From Gammaproteobacteria bacterium (GTDB taxonomy: Bacteria; Pseudomonadota; Gammaproteobacteria; Steroidobacterales; Steroidobacteraceae), in the NCBI GenBank assembly GCA_017577615.1, contig PKRE01000005.1, forward strand, positions 124,001 through 188,000: a stretch of DNA of 64,000 nt. The letters run 5' to 3'. This document shows, in pieces, positions 51,907 through 60,568 of the stretch (the stretch's first letter is position 1; every line of letters starts with the position of its first letter). The position numbers and the translations under genes are program-made. The notes under the pieces are model-generated. The model ran no database searches, was not told the DNA's origin, and saw only the letters and a list, made by a program, of their open reading frames with translations.

Positions 51907-52218
51907 TCAGCGGACGTGGTCTTGCCCGCTCGCCCGTGCCGCGTCGAGCGCTTCGCTCGCCTTGCCGCGAGCTGCAACCGCATCGCGCCGGGCATGCTTG
52001 TAGGCGCCGCGTCGCAGATTGGCCTCGGCGCTCTCGAGCAACACCTGTGCCTCACGTAGGGTATCCGGCGCGACTTGCTCCGCCCCTGCATCGCGGGCTG
52101 CTTTTATGGCCTGCCGTGCGTTGCTCATCTCCTGCACCGGGGCGCCCGCACATGCGCTCAGCGCCGCGGAAACGAGGAGTGTCAGAAGCGGCCATTGAAC
52201 GCGGAGCCAAGAACCCAT
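51907..52218 (-). CDS. DUF4398 lipoprotein
   Basis: 103 residues. An N-terminal signal ends in the lipobox LSAC, with Cys near residue 22 to be lipidated. The mature part is a helical DUF4398-type domain (MSNARQAIKAARDAGA and PDTLREAQVLLESAEANLRRG), a small coiled-coil element found in outer-membrane lipoproteins. No Asp at position +2 (the residue after Cys is Ala), so sorting to the outer membrane is expected. The function is unknown. The ATG at 52218 begins the signal; the open frame to 52389 is not supported. Confidence 0.85.
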   Translation of the reverse strand: MGSWLRVQWPLLTLLVSAALSACAGAPVQEMSNARQAIKAARDAGAEQVAPDTLREAQVLLESAEANLRRGAYKHARRDAVAARGKASEALDAARASGQDHVR

Positions 52219-52532
52219 CGAGTCCTCACACCTCAGTGCCTTTCCCGACTCGGCAGGGCTGCAGACCGCATCGCGTAGGCTAGGCACTCGAAGCCAAGCA
52301 CCGCTTCCACAGCGAGCCGCACTCTTCGTACGTTCGATCCTTGCTTCAGTCAAGGCGGATTTATTTTGTACATGGCGCGTGACGCACACGAGCGAATCGA
52401 CCGTAGCAACGGACGAGCTACACCGTCAAGCCGTGCATCCATACAATGCATCGCGTCGTCTTCGCTCTCCCGCGTTGCGTTCGTCCCACACGAACATGCG
52501 CTCGAGCGATACGCCCCGGAGAATTCTCGCGC
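52219..52532. other. Divergent spacer between the lipoprotein and flavodoxin genes
   Basis: About 314 bases with no supported gene. It contains a candidate minus-strand promoter (52325-52353) and an AT-richer stretch (about 52358-52373, TTTATTTTGTACAT) that could belong to promoters of either side. The rest is coding-like in composition without a credible frame. Confidence 0.5.
52325..52353 (-). promoter_or_regulatory. Candidate promoter of the DUF4398 lipoprotein-acyP pair
   Basis: On the minus strand TTGACT (52353-52348), a 17-base spacer and TACGAA (52330-52325). The -35 is good; the -10 matches only three of six bases. The leader would be about 100 bases. Confidence 0.35.
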
Positions 52533-53123
52533 ATGATCGAAATACTCGTCCTGTTTTATTCGCGCAAAGGCAGCACGGCGGAACTCGCGCGCCATGTCTG
52601 CCGCGGCATCGAATCGGTCGCGGGGGCTCGCGCCAGGCTGCGCACCGTTCCGCCGGTTGACACCGTGATCGAGCAGCCGCAGCCGCGCGTTCCGCCGCAA
52701 GGTCCGCCGTACGCGACGCACGACGATTTGCGTGAATGTAGTGGGCTCGTGCTGGGCAGTCCCACCCGGTTCGGCAACATGGCCGCGCCTCTCAAACACT
52801 TCATCGACAGTACAAGCTCGCTGTGGTTGAGCGGCGCCCTCGCAAACAAACCCGCCGCCGTATTCACGTCGACTCAGACCATGCATGGCGGCCAGGAGTC
52901 GACCCTGCTTTCGATGATGCTGCCGCTGCTGCACCACGGGATGTACATCGTCGGCCTTCCCTACACCGAGGCTGCTCTCAATCACACGACGACGGGGGGC
53001 TCGCCTTACGGCGCAACGCATGTGGCAGGCGTGGGACAAGGCCAGCTGTCGAGCGACGAACGAACGCTCGCGCAGCTGCTTGGCCGACGCGTAGCCGAGC
53101 TGGCGGTGCGCCTAGCGCGTTAG
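52533..53123 (+). CDS. WrbA-like flavodoxin-fold NAD(P)H:quinone oxidoreductase
   Basis: 196 residues. The FMN phosphate loop LFYSRKGSTAEL starts the protein, GSPTRFGNMAAPLKHF binds the isoalloxazine ring, and FTSTQTMHGGQESTLLSM plus the HHGMYIVGLPY and GGSPYGATHVAG segments are typical of WrbA proteins, which reduce quinones by two electrons. The ATG at 52533 gives the usual N-terminus. It is followed after 4 bases by the DUF2069 gene; wrbA-DUF2069 is a common pair. Confidence 0.92.
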   Translation: MIEILVLFYSRKGSTAELARHVCRGIESVAGARARLRTVPPVDTVIEQPQPRVPPQGPPYATHDDLRECSGLVLGSPTRFGNMAAPLKHFIDSTSSLWLSGALANKPAAVFTSTQTMHGGQESTLLSMMLPLLHHGMYIVGLPYTEAALNHTTTGGSPYGATHVAGVGQGQLSSDERTLAQLLGRRVAELAVRLAR

Positions 53124-53127
53124 AGGA

Positions 53128-53478
53128 ATGCGCTCCGAACGACATCTACGCACGGCGGTCCTGTGCGTCACATCGGCGCTGGCGCTGCTCTGCTCGGCTT
53201 GGTTCCTGAGCGGTGGGTTGTCTGTCGGCACGACCGTGGCAGCGCTGCTCAGCATCGCGCCGTTGCTCGCATTCGTCCCGTTTCTCGCACGAGGCAATCG
53301 GCGCAGCTACGCCGCGTTCACGTTGTGCCTGGTCGTCTATCTGACTCTGGCGCTGATGGAGCTGGTCGCCAATCCTGCGGCACGGCTCTGGGCAAGCACG
53401 ATGCTCTTCGCCACCTTCGGCGCTTTCGTGCTCTCGATCGTCTATCTGCGCGCGACTCGCTCGGGCTCGCCGCCTTGA
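53128..53478 (+). CDS. DUF2069 integral membrane protein
   Basis: 116 residues with four hydrophobic segments (about 10-30, 33-52, 60-80 and 86-107) and a short basic linker (ARGNRRSYAAF). This is the layout of the DUF2069 family (P-like inner-membrane proteins of unknown function). It begins 4 bases after the WrbA-like gene and its 3' end overlaps the hda 3' end by 37 bases on the opposite strand. Confidence 0.85.
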   Translation: MRSERHLRTAVLCVTSALALLCSAWFLSGGLSVGTTVAALLSIAPLLAFVPFLARGNRRSYAAFTLCLVVYLTLALMELVANPAARLWASTMLFATFGAFVLSIVYLRATRSGSPP

Positions 53479-54164
53479 GCGAGCACTTGACGCACGAAGG
53501 GTACCGTCAGCTTGCGCTGCGCGACCAACGAGGCTTCGTCGAGCTGATCCAGGAATGCGCAGAGGCTTGCCATGTCCCGCGGCATGCGCCGCTGCAGGTA
53601 CTGCACCGTCTCTTCCGGTAGCTCGAACCCCCGCAGCTGGGCGCGCAGCGTGAGCGCTTGCACCTGCTCCGCTTCGTCGAGCTCGTACAGCGTCAGCACC
53701 AGCCCGCCGCTCATGCGCGAGGCCAGGTCACGCAGCTTGAAGCCGAGCGCTCCCGGCGGCTTGCTGCTTGCGACCACCAAGCGCCCCCCACTCTCGTCGA
53801 GCTCCTGGTACAGACGAAAAAGCGCGCGTTCCGCGCCGGCATTGCCCGCAACGAGCTCGACATCGTCGATGGCGACCAGCGCGAGCTGGCCGTAGCCCGT
53901 CAGCATTTCGGCCTCATCGCCGAGCTCGCGCAGCGGCACATATGCTGTTCCCGCACCGAGCTCGCTCCAACGCACGCAGGCAGCCTGCAACAGGTGCGTC
54001 TTACCGACAGCGCGCGGGCCATGCAGCCAGACACAGGTCGGCGGCACGCCTGCCTCGAGCGAAAGGAGCGCCTCGACTGCAGGCCGATTGCGCCCAGGGA
54101 AGTAGCTCGAGAACACCGAGCTGCTGCGTAGGCGGATGGGCAGCGGAATCTGCGTTGAAGTCAT
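53442..54164 (-). CDS. hda: DnaA regulatory inactivator Hda
   Basis: 240 residues, AAA+ protein that, with the DNA-loaded clamp, triggers hydrolysis of DnaA-bound ATP and prevents re-initiation. An N-terminal segment (TSTQIPLPIRLR, with a clamp-binding QxxLPL-like motif at residues 5-9) precedes Walker A HGPRAVGKTH and Walker B VAIDDVEL; the AAA+ sensor regions follow. The ATG at 54164 overlaps the pgsA stop as ATGA. The 3' end overlaps the DUF2069 gene on the other strand. Confidence 0.93.
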   Translation of the reverse strand: MTSTQIPLPIRLRSSSVFSSYFPGRNRPAVEALLSLEAGVPPTCVWLHGPRAVGKTHLLQAACVRWSELGAGTAYVPLRELGDEAEMLTGYGQLALVAIDDVELVAGNAGAERALFRLYQELDESGGRLVVASSKPPGALGFKLRDLASRMSGGLVLTLYELDEAEQVQALTLRAQLRGFELPEETVQYLQRRMPRDMASLCAFLDQLDEASLVAQRKLTVPFVRQVLAQGGEPERVARR

Positions 54165-54724
54165 GCTCTCTGCCGCCGTTCGCGGCTGACGGCGATCGCC
54201 TTGCGGGTATACGTGATCACATAGTCGAGCCCGCTCACCACCGTCGTCGCAAACACGATCGCCCCCAGCGCCGTCACCACCGGCCCGCCCGCACGATCCG
54301 CAGCAGCCGCCCCTACCACTGACAAGAGGTACAAGATCTGACAGAGAGTATTGAGCTTGCTGACGGGCGTGGGACGGCCGTTGAGGTCGCCAAAGAAGCA
54401 CTTATAGGCGATGGCCCCACCTGTGATCGTCAGATCACGGGCAACGGCCGCACCTGCCAACCACAGCGGCACCAGTCCCACAGCCGCCAACGTGATGAAC
54501 ACGCTGACGAGCAGCAGCTTATCGGCAAGCGGATCGAGAATCTTGCCGAGCTCTGACGTCCAGCCGAAACGTTTCGCCAGGAAGCCGTCGAGCCCGTCGG
54601 TCAGCGCCGCAAGACCGAACACCCACATCGTGATCCCGTACTCCTCGCGTGCCAGCAGCACTGCGATCGGCACGACGAGCAGCATGCGGAATACGCAAAG
54701 CGCATTGGGGAGGTGCCGCAGCAT
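54161..54724 (-). CDS. pgsA: CDP-diacylglycerol-glycerol-3-phosphate phosphatidyltransferase-like
   Basis: 187 residues, four to five hydrophobic segments. The CDP-alcohol motif is D46, G47, A50, K51, G60, D64, D68, where Lys51 takes the place of the usual Arg (an Arg follows at 52). The LDPLADK block and the ARDLTITGGA segment match PgsA-type enzymes that make phosphatidylglycerol phosphate. It lies between a DUF2066 gene and hda with an ATGA overlap to hda. A related CDP-alcohol transferase cannot be excluded. Confidence 0.87.
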   Translation of the reverse strand: MLRHLPNALCVFRMLLVVPIAVLLAREEYGITMWVFGLAALTDGLDGFLAKRFGWTSELGKILDPLADKLLLVSVFITLAAVGLVPLWLAGAAVARDLTITGGAIAYKCFFGDLNGRPTPVSKLNTLCQILYLLSVVGAAAADRAGGPVVTALGAIVFATTVVSGLDYVITYTRKAIAVSRERRQRA

Positions 54725-54730
54725 GAATGA

Positions 54731-55726
54731 TTACGGCTGGTAGCGAAACGCAAGATCGACATTCGCGGCGGCCGCAGTCCCGCGAGCGGCAAGCGAGCTC
54801 GTCTCGACGGGTACGAGCCGGTGATCGAGCGCGATGGCCCGCTGCAGCGTCTGCGGGCTGCCGCGAATGGCAAGCTCGAAGCGGATCGTGTCTCCGACCA
54901 CCTCCCGCACGGCAACGCTGCGCACGAGTGTCATGCTTTCCAGGTAATTGAGCGTAGCGGCGTATGCGTCCAAGTCAGCGAGGCCACTTACTTGCACGTT
55001 CACTCGGCTCAGAGACGAGGCCTCGGTGGCGAATAGCTTCGCGAAGTGGTCGGCAGTCGCATCCACCGCATCCTCGTACGTGCCCGTGCTCTGGATAAGG
55101 CCATCCGAGGTGGCCAGCACCCATCGCAATGCGCCGTTGCGGCTACCCCGACCGAGCAGCACCGCGTTGGCGCCGTTGCGCTGCGCGAGCTGCAGCAGCG
55201 CTGCGGCAGCGCCTTCGCCCATCGTCAGGAACGATTCATCCCGCGCATCGAGGCTCACCCATTGCAGCGGCAAGCCACGACGGCTCGCCGCAAACGACAG
55301 TCGCTCCTTGTCCTCGGGAGGCAGCTCGTGGCTCAACCACACACCCCCAAGCTCATCGAGCGCAACCGCAACAAGCGTGCTCGGCCGCTCGCGGCCCCAA
55401 ATTGGCAGACCCGCCTCTGTCAACAGACGATCGACTGAGCGATCGTCGAATCCGACTTGCAGGACGTTCTCCTGCGTGATGCCGTAGCGCTGCACCAGTT
55501 GACGCGCATTGCCAAGCGCCGCGCCGAGGCGCTCCGGCGCGTCGCGGCGGCCGCTGACCTTCACGACCACTGTCTTGAGGGCCTCGACGAACGCGGCATC
55601 CTGGGAGCCCTCGACCGGTTGCGAGGTCTCGTAGAGGTCTTCGACGGTGATCGCGTACACGAGCACCGGCGCGCACAACAGCGCCAGCGCAACAAGTCGC
55701 AATGTTCTGCAGCTGAAGGCACTCAT
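54731..55726 (-). CDS. DUF2066 periplasmic protein
   Basis: 331 residues. A signal peptide (about 1-25, cleavage after VYA) is followed by a DUF2066 region: TSQPVEGSQDAAFVEALKTVVVKVSGRRD near the N-terminus, the GRERPSTLVAVALD strand and the ALLQLAQRNGANAVLLGRG block. The family is found next to pgsA/hda-like genes and purM in gammaproteobacteria; its role is unknown. It sits 6 bases before pgsA and diverges from purM across 178 bases. Confidence 0.85.
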   Translation of the reverse strand: MSAFSCRTLRLVALALLCAPVLVYAITVEDLYETSQPVEGSQDAAFVEALKTVVVKVSGRRDAPERLGAALGNARQLVQRYGITQENVLQVGFDDRSVDRLLTEAGLPIWGRERPSTLVAVALDELGGVWLSHELPPEDKERLSFAASRRGLPLQWVSLDARDESFLTMGEGAAAALLQLAQRNGANAVLLGRGSRNGALRWVLATSDGLIQSTGTYEDAVDATADHFAKLFATEASSLSRVNVQVSGLADLDAYAATLNYLESMTLVRSVAVREVVGDTIRFELAIRGSPQTLQRAIALDHRLVPVETSSLAARGTAAAANVDLAFRYQP

Positions 55727-55904
55727 TGCAAAAACGTCAGCGTCCTTCGTAAAGCCATGCGCGGCTGCGCCTTACACCAAGGGGGTGTGTAAAATAACAT
55801 GAGCCTACCGTCGCGTAAGAATCGAAGCCGTCCTCGAGCCGACAGATACAACCGCTTCGCGCTCAGGACCCCAACCACATAGAGGCCCATTCAACGGTGC
55901 TGTC

Positions 55905-56942
55905 ATGTCTCCTCCCCCAGGTTCGATCACATACAAGGACGCCGGCGTCGACATCGAGGCAGGCAATGAGCTCGTAGAACGCATCAAGCCGCTTGTGAAG
56001 CGGTCGCTCCGCCCGGAAGTGCTCGGCGGCCTGGGCGGCTTCGGGGCACTGTTCGCGTTACCGCTCGACCGTTACAAGCACCCCGTGCTCGTCGCCGGCA
56101 CCGACGGAGTCGGCACGAAGCTGCGTCTGGCGATCGAGACCGGGCGTCACGACACAATCGGCATCGACCTGGTGGCGATGTGCGTCAACGACGTGATCGT
56201 GCAAGGCGCCGAGCCGCTGTTCTTTCTCGACTATTACGCCACTGGCAAGCTGAGCGTCGAGGTGGCCGAGGCTGTCATCAAAGGCATCGTCGAAGGCTGC
56301 GTGCAAGCGGGCGCTGCGCTCATCGGCGGCGAAACCGCGGAAATGCCAGGTATGTACGCCGAAGGCGATTACGACCTTGCGGGCTTTTGCGTCGGGATCG
56401 TCGAGAAGGATGCGATCATCGACGGCAGCCGCACCCGCCCCGGCGATCCGATCATCGGTCTGCCATCGTCGGGACCGCACTCGAATGGTTATTCGCTCAT
56501 TCGTAAGCTCTTGCAAGTTGCCAAGGCCACGCCGCAAACGAAGCTCGGGACGGGGCTGCTCTACGATGCGTTGCTCGCTCCCACCCGCATCTACGTGAAG
56601 CCCGTGCTCGCGCTGTCCAAGACCGTCACGATCCACGGCATCGCGCACATCACTGGCGGCGGGCTCATCGAGAACATTCCGCGCGTTCTGCCCCACGGGC
56701 TCGAGGCGATCCTGAGCGCTCAGACTTGGCAGCGGCCTCCGGTATTCGATTGGTTGCAGAAGACCGGCAACATCTCGGATGCGGAGATGTATCGCACGTT
56801 CAATTGCGGTATCGGCATGACGATCTGTGTTGCCGCCGAGCACACGGACAAAGCCATGCAATGTCTGCGCGAGCATGGTGAGCAGCCGGTCATCATCGGA
56901 GAGGTGCGCCGCGGCGACGGCGGCGTCACCATCCGTCGATGA
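55905..56942 (+). CDS. purM: Phosphoribosylformylglycinamidine cyclo-ligase
   Basis: 345 residues. The enzyme closes the imidazole ring (FGAM to AIR) with ATP. SITYKDAGVDIEAGNELVERI at the start, the TDGVGTKLRLA and CVNDVIVQGAEPLFFLDYYA segments, GGETAEMPGMYA and GLPSSGPHSNGYSL are all conserved. It overlaps purN as ATGA, the standard purMN pair. Regulation by PurR is not visible in the upstream 178 bases; a weak TAAAAT (55790-55795) is the only -10-like element. Confidence 0.98.
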   Translation: MSPPPGSITYKDAGVDIEAGNELVERIKPLVKRSLRPEVLGGLGGFGALFALPLDRYKHPVLVAGTDGVGTKLRLAIETGRHDTIGIDLVAMCVNDVIVQGAEPLFFLDYYATGKLSVEVAEAVIKGIVEGCVQAGAALIGGETAEMPGMYAEGDYDLAGFCVGIVEKDAIIDGSRTRPGDPIIGLPSSGPHSNGYSLIRKLLQVAKATPQTKLGTGLLYDALLAPTRIYVKPVLALSKTVTIHGIAHITGGGLIENIPRVLPHGLEAILSAQTWQRPPVFDWLQKTGNISDAEMYRTFNCGIGMTICVAAEHTDKAMQCLREHGEQPVIIGEVRRGDGGVTIRR

Positions 56943-57631
56943 CGGCGCAGGGACGCGACCCGCAACCTGCATCGGCGCGGGTCCCTCTTCCGATCGTCGT
57001 CCTCATCTCCGGCCGGGGCAGCAACATGCGCGCGATTGCCGAGCGCGCGCGCGACGGGCGCTTGCCGGTCGAGGTACGTGCGGTCATCAGCGACAAGCCA
57101 CAGGCTCCCGGACTCACCATTGCGCAATCGTTCGGCATTACAACGCATACGCTCGCGCCGAGCGCGTACGTCGACCGTGCGGCCTACGACCGCGCGCTTG
57201 CCGAGCTCGTCGCCAGCTACGAGCCGGCGCTGGTCGTGCTGGCAGGTTTCATGCGCATCCTGTCCGCGGAATTCGTCGAACGCTTCGCCGGGCGCATCAT
57301 GAACATCCATCCATCGCTGCTGCCGAAGTACCGCGGACTGCACACCCATCAGCGAGTGCTCGAGGCAGGCGATCGCGAGCATGGCGCGAGCGTGCACTTC
57401 GTGACGCAGGAGCTCGACGGCGGTCCCGTCATCATCCAGGCGCTCATCGATGTCAAGCCGAACGATACGGTAGACAGTCTTTCAGCTCGAGTTCAGCGCC
57501 AAGAGCACATCATTTATCCGCAAGCGATCGAATGGTTCGCTCAGGGTCGGCTCGCAATGGAAGGCGAACGTGTTTACCTGGACGGCAAGCCACTCGCTCG
57601 GCCTGTCGTCATCGATGCGCGAGAACACTGA
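56939..57631 (+). CDS. purN: Phosphoribosylglycinamide formyltransferase
   Basis: 230 residues. The enzyme transfers a formyl group from 10-formyl-THF to GAR. PIVVLISGRGSNMRAI begins the fold after an N-terminal lead of about 18 residues; the catalytic Asn and His lie in IMNIHPSLLPKY and GASVHFV, and Asp in ELDGGPVIIQ. The start is fixed by an ATGA overlap with purM. The DUF3108 gene overlaps its end by 17 bases. Confidence 0.97.
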   Translation: MTAQGRDPQPASARVPLPIVVLISGRGSNMRAIAERARDGRLPVEVRAVISDKPQAPGLTIAQSFGITTHTLAPSAYVDRAAYDRALAELVASYEPALVVLAGFMRILSAEFVERFAGRIMNIHPSLLPKYRGLHTHQRVLEAGDREHGASVHFVTQELDGGPVIIQALIDVKPNDTVDSLSARVQRQEHIIYPQAIEWFAQGRLAMEGERVYLDGKPLARPVVIDAREH

Positions 57632-58376
57632 ATTGCACGTCTTATCGAGGTGGCGCTGTTTGCGGATGCTCGTGCTGCTGCTCGCGCAGGCTGCCGCAGC
57701 GCACGCGCAAGCAGATGAGCCGATCGTGCCGACCCCGTTTGCGGCCACATATGCCGTCTCTTACCGGGGGTTCGATGCGGGCCGCTTGACCTTCACCCTG
57801 CAGCGCGCTGCTGGACGGCGCTTCGTCTACGAGACGAGGGCAGACCCCAGCTTTCTCGCCCGCCTCATCGTCAACCGTAGCGCGCTCGAGCGCAGCGAGA
57901 TGCTCATCGATGAGCATGGCGTCCGACCGCTCGAGTGGACGCTCGAGGACGGGAAGTCCGGCACCACCGGAGACGGGCGACTCGTCTTCGATTGGCAAGC
58001 AGGTCGGGTAACCGGTACCGCCGACAACTCAGCGATCGATCTGCCGCTCGAGCCTGGTTTGCAGGATCGTCTATCAATTCAGATCGCCGTCATGACTGCG
58101 CTGCTGCGCGGCACGGAGCCCGGCACGATACCGCTCATCGACGACGATCGCATCAAGCACTACGTCTATCGGCGCGTAGGCAATGCAGTGCTCGACACGT
58201 CGCTGGGAACCGTCGATACAGTCGTTTATGAAAGCAGCCGCGAAGGCTCTTCACGTCTGTCGCGTTTCTGGATGGCGCCCGAGCTCGGATGGGTGCCGGT
58301 ACGCGCCGAGCAAATCCGCAAAGGGAAAGTGGAAACCGTGATGGAGATTCGCGCTCTAGAGTGCGACGCTCGCTAG
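57615..58376 (+). CDS. DUF3108 periplasmic protein
   Basis: 253 residues. The N-terminus holds a signal peptide (hydrophobic run around LVLLLAQAAAAHA, cleavage near residue 31), then a beta-rich DUF3108 domain with ATYAVSYRGFDAGRLTF and the FWMAPELGWVPVRAEQ end. The family often follows purMN in gammaproteobacteria; the function is unknown and an outer-membrane role is only a guess. The ATG at 57615 overlaps purN by 17 bases; ATG 57666 is a possible shorter start. Confidence 0.83.
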   Translation: MRENTELHVLSRWRCLRMLVLLLAQAAAAHAQADEPIVPTPFAATYAVSYRGFDAGRLTFTLQRAAGRRFVYETRADPSFLARLIVNRSALERSEMLIDEHGVRPLEWTLEDGKSGTTGDGRLVFDWQAGRVTGTADNSAIDLPLEPGLQDRLSIQIAVMTALLRGTEPGTIPLIDDDRIKHYVYRRVGNAVLDTSLGTVDTVVYESSREGSSRLSRFWMAPELGWVPVRAEQIRKGKVETVMEIRALECDAR

Positions 58377-58379
58377 CGC

Positions 58380-58943
58380 TCAAGCCTTCGGCAGCGTGAC
58401 GCCCGTCTGCCCCTGATACTTGCCGCCGCGATCCTTGTAAGAGATCTCGCAAACCTCGTCCGACTCGAAGAACAGCATCTGCGCCACTCCTTCGTTCGCG
58501 TAGATCTTTGCAGGCAACGGTGTCGTGTTCGAGAACTCGAGGGTGACGTGCCCCTCCCACTCCGGCTCGAGCGGCGTCACGTTCACGATGATGCCGCAAC
58601 GTGCGTACGTCGACTTCCCCACACAGATCGTGAGCACGTTGCGGGGAATCCGGAAATATTCGACCGTGCGCGCGAGCGCGAAGGAGTTCGGCGGGATGAT
58701 ACAAACATCCGCCACAAGATCGACGAAGCTGCCGGAATCGAAATTCTTTGGATCGACGATCGTCGAGTTGATGTTCGTGAAGATCTTGAACTCGTTGGCG
58801 CAGCGCACGTCGTAGCCGTAGCTCGAGGTGCCATAGGAGATGATCTTGCCGTTCGTCGAGTTTCGTATCTGGTTCGGCTCGAACGGCTCGATCATGCCCT
58901 TCTGCGCCATGCGGCGAATCCAGCGATCGGACTTGATGCTCAC
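58380..58943 (-). CDS. dcd: dCTP deaminase
   Basis: 187 residues. The trimeric enzyme converts dCTP to dUTP. MSIKSDRWIRRMA-type start, SYGTSSYGYDVRC, GKSTYARCG, the EPEWEGHVTLEFSNTTPL region (catalytic Glu) and the EGVAQMLFFES end are typical. A GTG at 58943 is chosen because it matches the family N-terminus and has GAGG upstream (58955-58952); a TTG at 58961 would add six residues. It is convergent with the DUF3108 gene (3 bases between). Confidence 0.96.
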   Translation of the reverse strand: MSIKSDRWIRRMAQKGMIEPFEPNQIRNSTNGKIISYGTSSYGYDVRCANEFKIFTNINSTIVDPKNFDSGSFVDLVADVCIIPPNSFALARTVEYFRIPRNVLTICVGKSTYARCGIIVNVTPLEPEWEGHVTLEFSNTTPLPAKIYANEGVAQMLFFESDEVCEISYKDRGGKYQGQTGVTLPKA

Positions 58944-59166
58944 CTGTGTTTCCTCAGCCAACTGGCTAACCGGCAGCCGACCAGCAGACGATCGGCCGCT
59001 GGCCAGGTACGCTCATCGGTATGGGACGCACGGAACTTCCCGGTGATCGGTCACGACCGTTCAGAGCGTTCGTTGTCTGGCCGTCACCGCGGACAGTCTC
59101 GTCAATCCGCCATCACCGTGGAGCGGCGAAGTATCTCGCGACTGAACGTGGCTTGCTAGGGCTTTG

Positions 59167-59194
59167 TAGGCCGTAGGCTATCGGCTATAGACAT
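59167..59194. repeat. Heptamer-phased repeat between dcd and mrp
   Basis: TAGGCCG, TAGGCTA, TCGGCTA and TAGACAT are in 7-base phase. The core AGGC is shared with the tracts at 5872-5900 and, in reverse complement, 17508-17535 and 63084-63104. It lies 22 bases after the mrp stop codon. Confidence 0.5.
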
Positions 59195-59216
59195 GAGGGC
59201 AGCAGGCACGACGGCC

Positions 59217-60311
59217 TCAAGTGTCTTCGATCCTTATCGTCGGGAATGCGGCTGGGCCGGCGATGATCGCGCGGGCAAGCGCGCCTGCGGCGCGCCGCGC
59301 CAGCTCCAGGTAGGCGCGTCCGAGCTGGCTGTCGGGCTCGGCAACAACCGTCGGCTTGCCTGAATCGGTCTGCTCGCGAATCCGGATGTCGAGCGGCAGC
59401 TCGGCGAGCAGCGGCACGCCGTATTGCTCCGCCATGCGCCGGCCGCCGCCCGCGCCGAAAACGTGCTCCTCATGGCCGCATTTCGAGCACACATGCGTGC
59501 TCATGTTCTCGACGATGCCTAGCACCGGGACTTCCACCTTCTGAAACATCCTCAGCCCCTTGCGCGCATCAAGCAGGGCGATGTCCTGCGGCGTGGAGAC
59601 AATCACCGCGCCGCTGACCGGGACACGTTGCGACAACGTAAGCTGCGTGTCGCCTGTGCCGGGGGGCATGTCGACGATGAGGTAGTCGAGATCGCCCCAG
59701 CGCGTCGTCTCGAGCAGCTGCACGAGCGCCTGCGTCACCATGGGGCCGCGCCAGACCATGGGCTGCTCCTCGTCGATCAGGAAACCGATCGACATCACTT
59801 TCACGCCGTATGCGACCGGCGGAATCATCGTGCGTTGATCGGGGCTCGCGGGACGCTCGTTCTTCAACCCCATCATGGTGGGCTGGCTCGGTCCGTAGAT
59901 ATCGGCATCGAGCAGCCCCACCGCCGCGCCTTCGCGGGCCAGCGCGAGCGCCAGGTTGGCAGCCGTCGTGGACTTGCCGACGCCACCCTTGCCGGACGCG
60001 ACGGCGATAATGTTGCGGATTCCCTGAATGGGCTTAAGACCGCTCCTCACCTCGCGCGCGGCCACGTTCCAGGCAACGTCGACGCGGATGTCGCTGTCGC
60101 CAGCGACCCCGCTCAACCGCGCCTTGAGCGCTGCGGCCAGCTCGGCACCATAGTGACTCGCTGGAATCGGCAGCTCGAGCGAGACATCCACGCCCTTCTC
60201 GGTGACTCGAACCGAGCGGACGGCACCCAGCTCTTCCAGGGACAGCCCGATGTAGGGCTCGATGTATCCGCCGATCGACTGGCGGAGCAAAGCTTCGCGT
60301 TCTGTGCTCAT
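59217..60311 (-). CDS. apbC: Mrp/ApbC-family iron-sulfur cluster carrier ATPase
   Basis: 364 residues. An N-terminal MIP18-like domain (about 1-95) precedes a P-loop NTPase with the deviant Walker A ASGKGGVGKST, DADIYGPSQPTMMGL, DMPPGTGDTQLT and the CSKC cysteine pair (VCSKCGHEEHVFG) that binds a bridging [4Fe-4S] cluster for transfer. The ATG at 60311 gives MSTEREALLRQSIGGY; the frame remains open to 60545. It diverges from the HEAT-kinase gene. Confidence 0.94.
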   Translation of the reverse strand: MSTEREALLRQSIGGYIEPYIGLSLEELGAVRSVRVTEKGVDVSLELPIPASHYGAELAAALKARLSGVAGDSDIRVDVAWNVAAREVRSGLKPIQGIRNIIAVASGKGGVGKSTTAANLALALAREGAAVGLLDADIYGPSQPTMMGLKNERPASPDQRTMIPPVAYGVKVMSIGFLIDEEQPMVWRGPMVTQALVQLLETTRWGDLDYLIVDMPPGTGDTQLTLSQRVPVSGAVIVSTPQDIALLDARKGLRMFQKVEVPVLGIVENMSTHVCSKCGHEEHVFGAGGGRRMAEQYGVPLLAELPLDIRIREQTDSGKPTVVAEPDSQLGRAYLELARRAAGALARAIIAGPAAFPTIRIEDT

Positions 60312-60411
60312 GCTGACTCTCGCGGCCGTGCGCCGCCGACAAAAGGGCCGGCCATTGTAACGAAACGCGCTCAATGCGCGCCTGATCAGAGGCTTAGGGC
60401 ACAGTCTCGCC

Positions 60412-60439
60412 TTTGCGACACGTGCCGCCATGGCATAAT
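60412..60439 (+). promoter_or_regulatory. Possible promoter of the HEAT-kinase gene
   Basis: TTTGCG (60412-60417), a 16-base spacer and CATAAT (60434-60439). The -10 matches five of six bases. The leader would be about 120 bases. Confidence 0.4.
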
Positions 60440-60568
60440 CGAGGATTAGAGAACGTCGTAGACCAGACGAAAGTGCCAACCTGAGCTCAAGGAGCGGATC
60501 TCGAAGCCGTCGGCGGCTGGCGCCCGACGCAAACGAGCGCACCAAGCGATGGATGACGAGACGACTCG

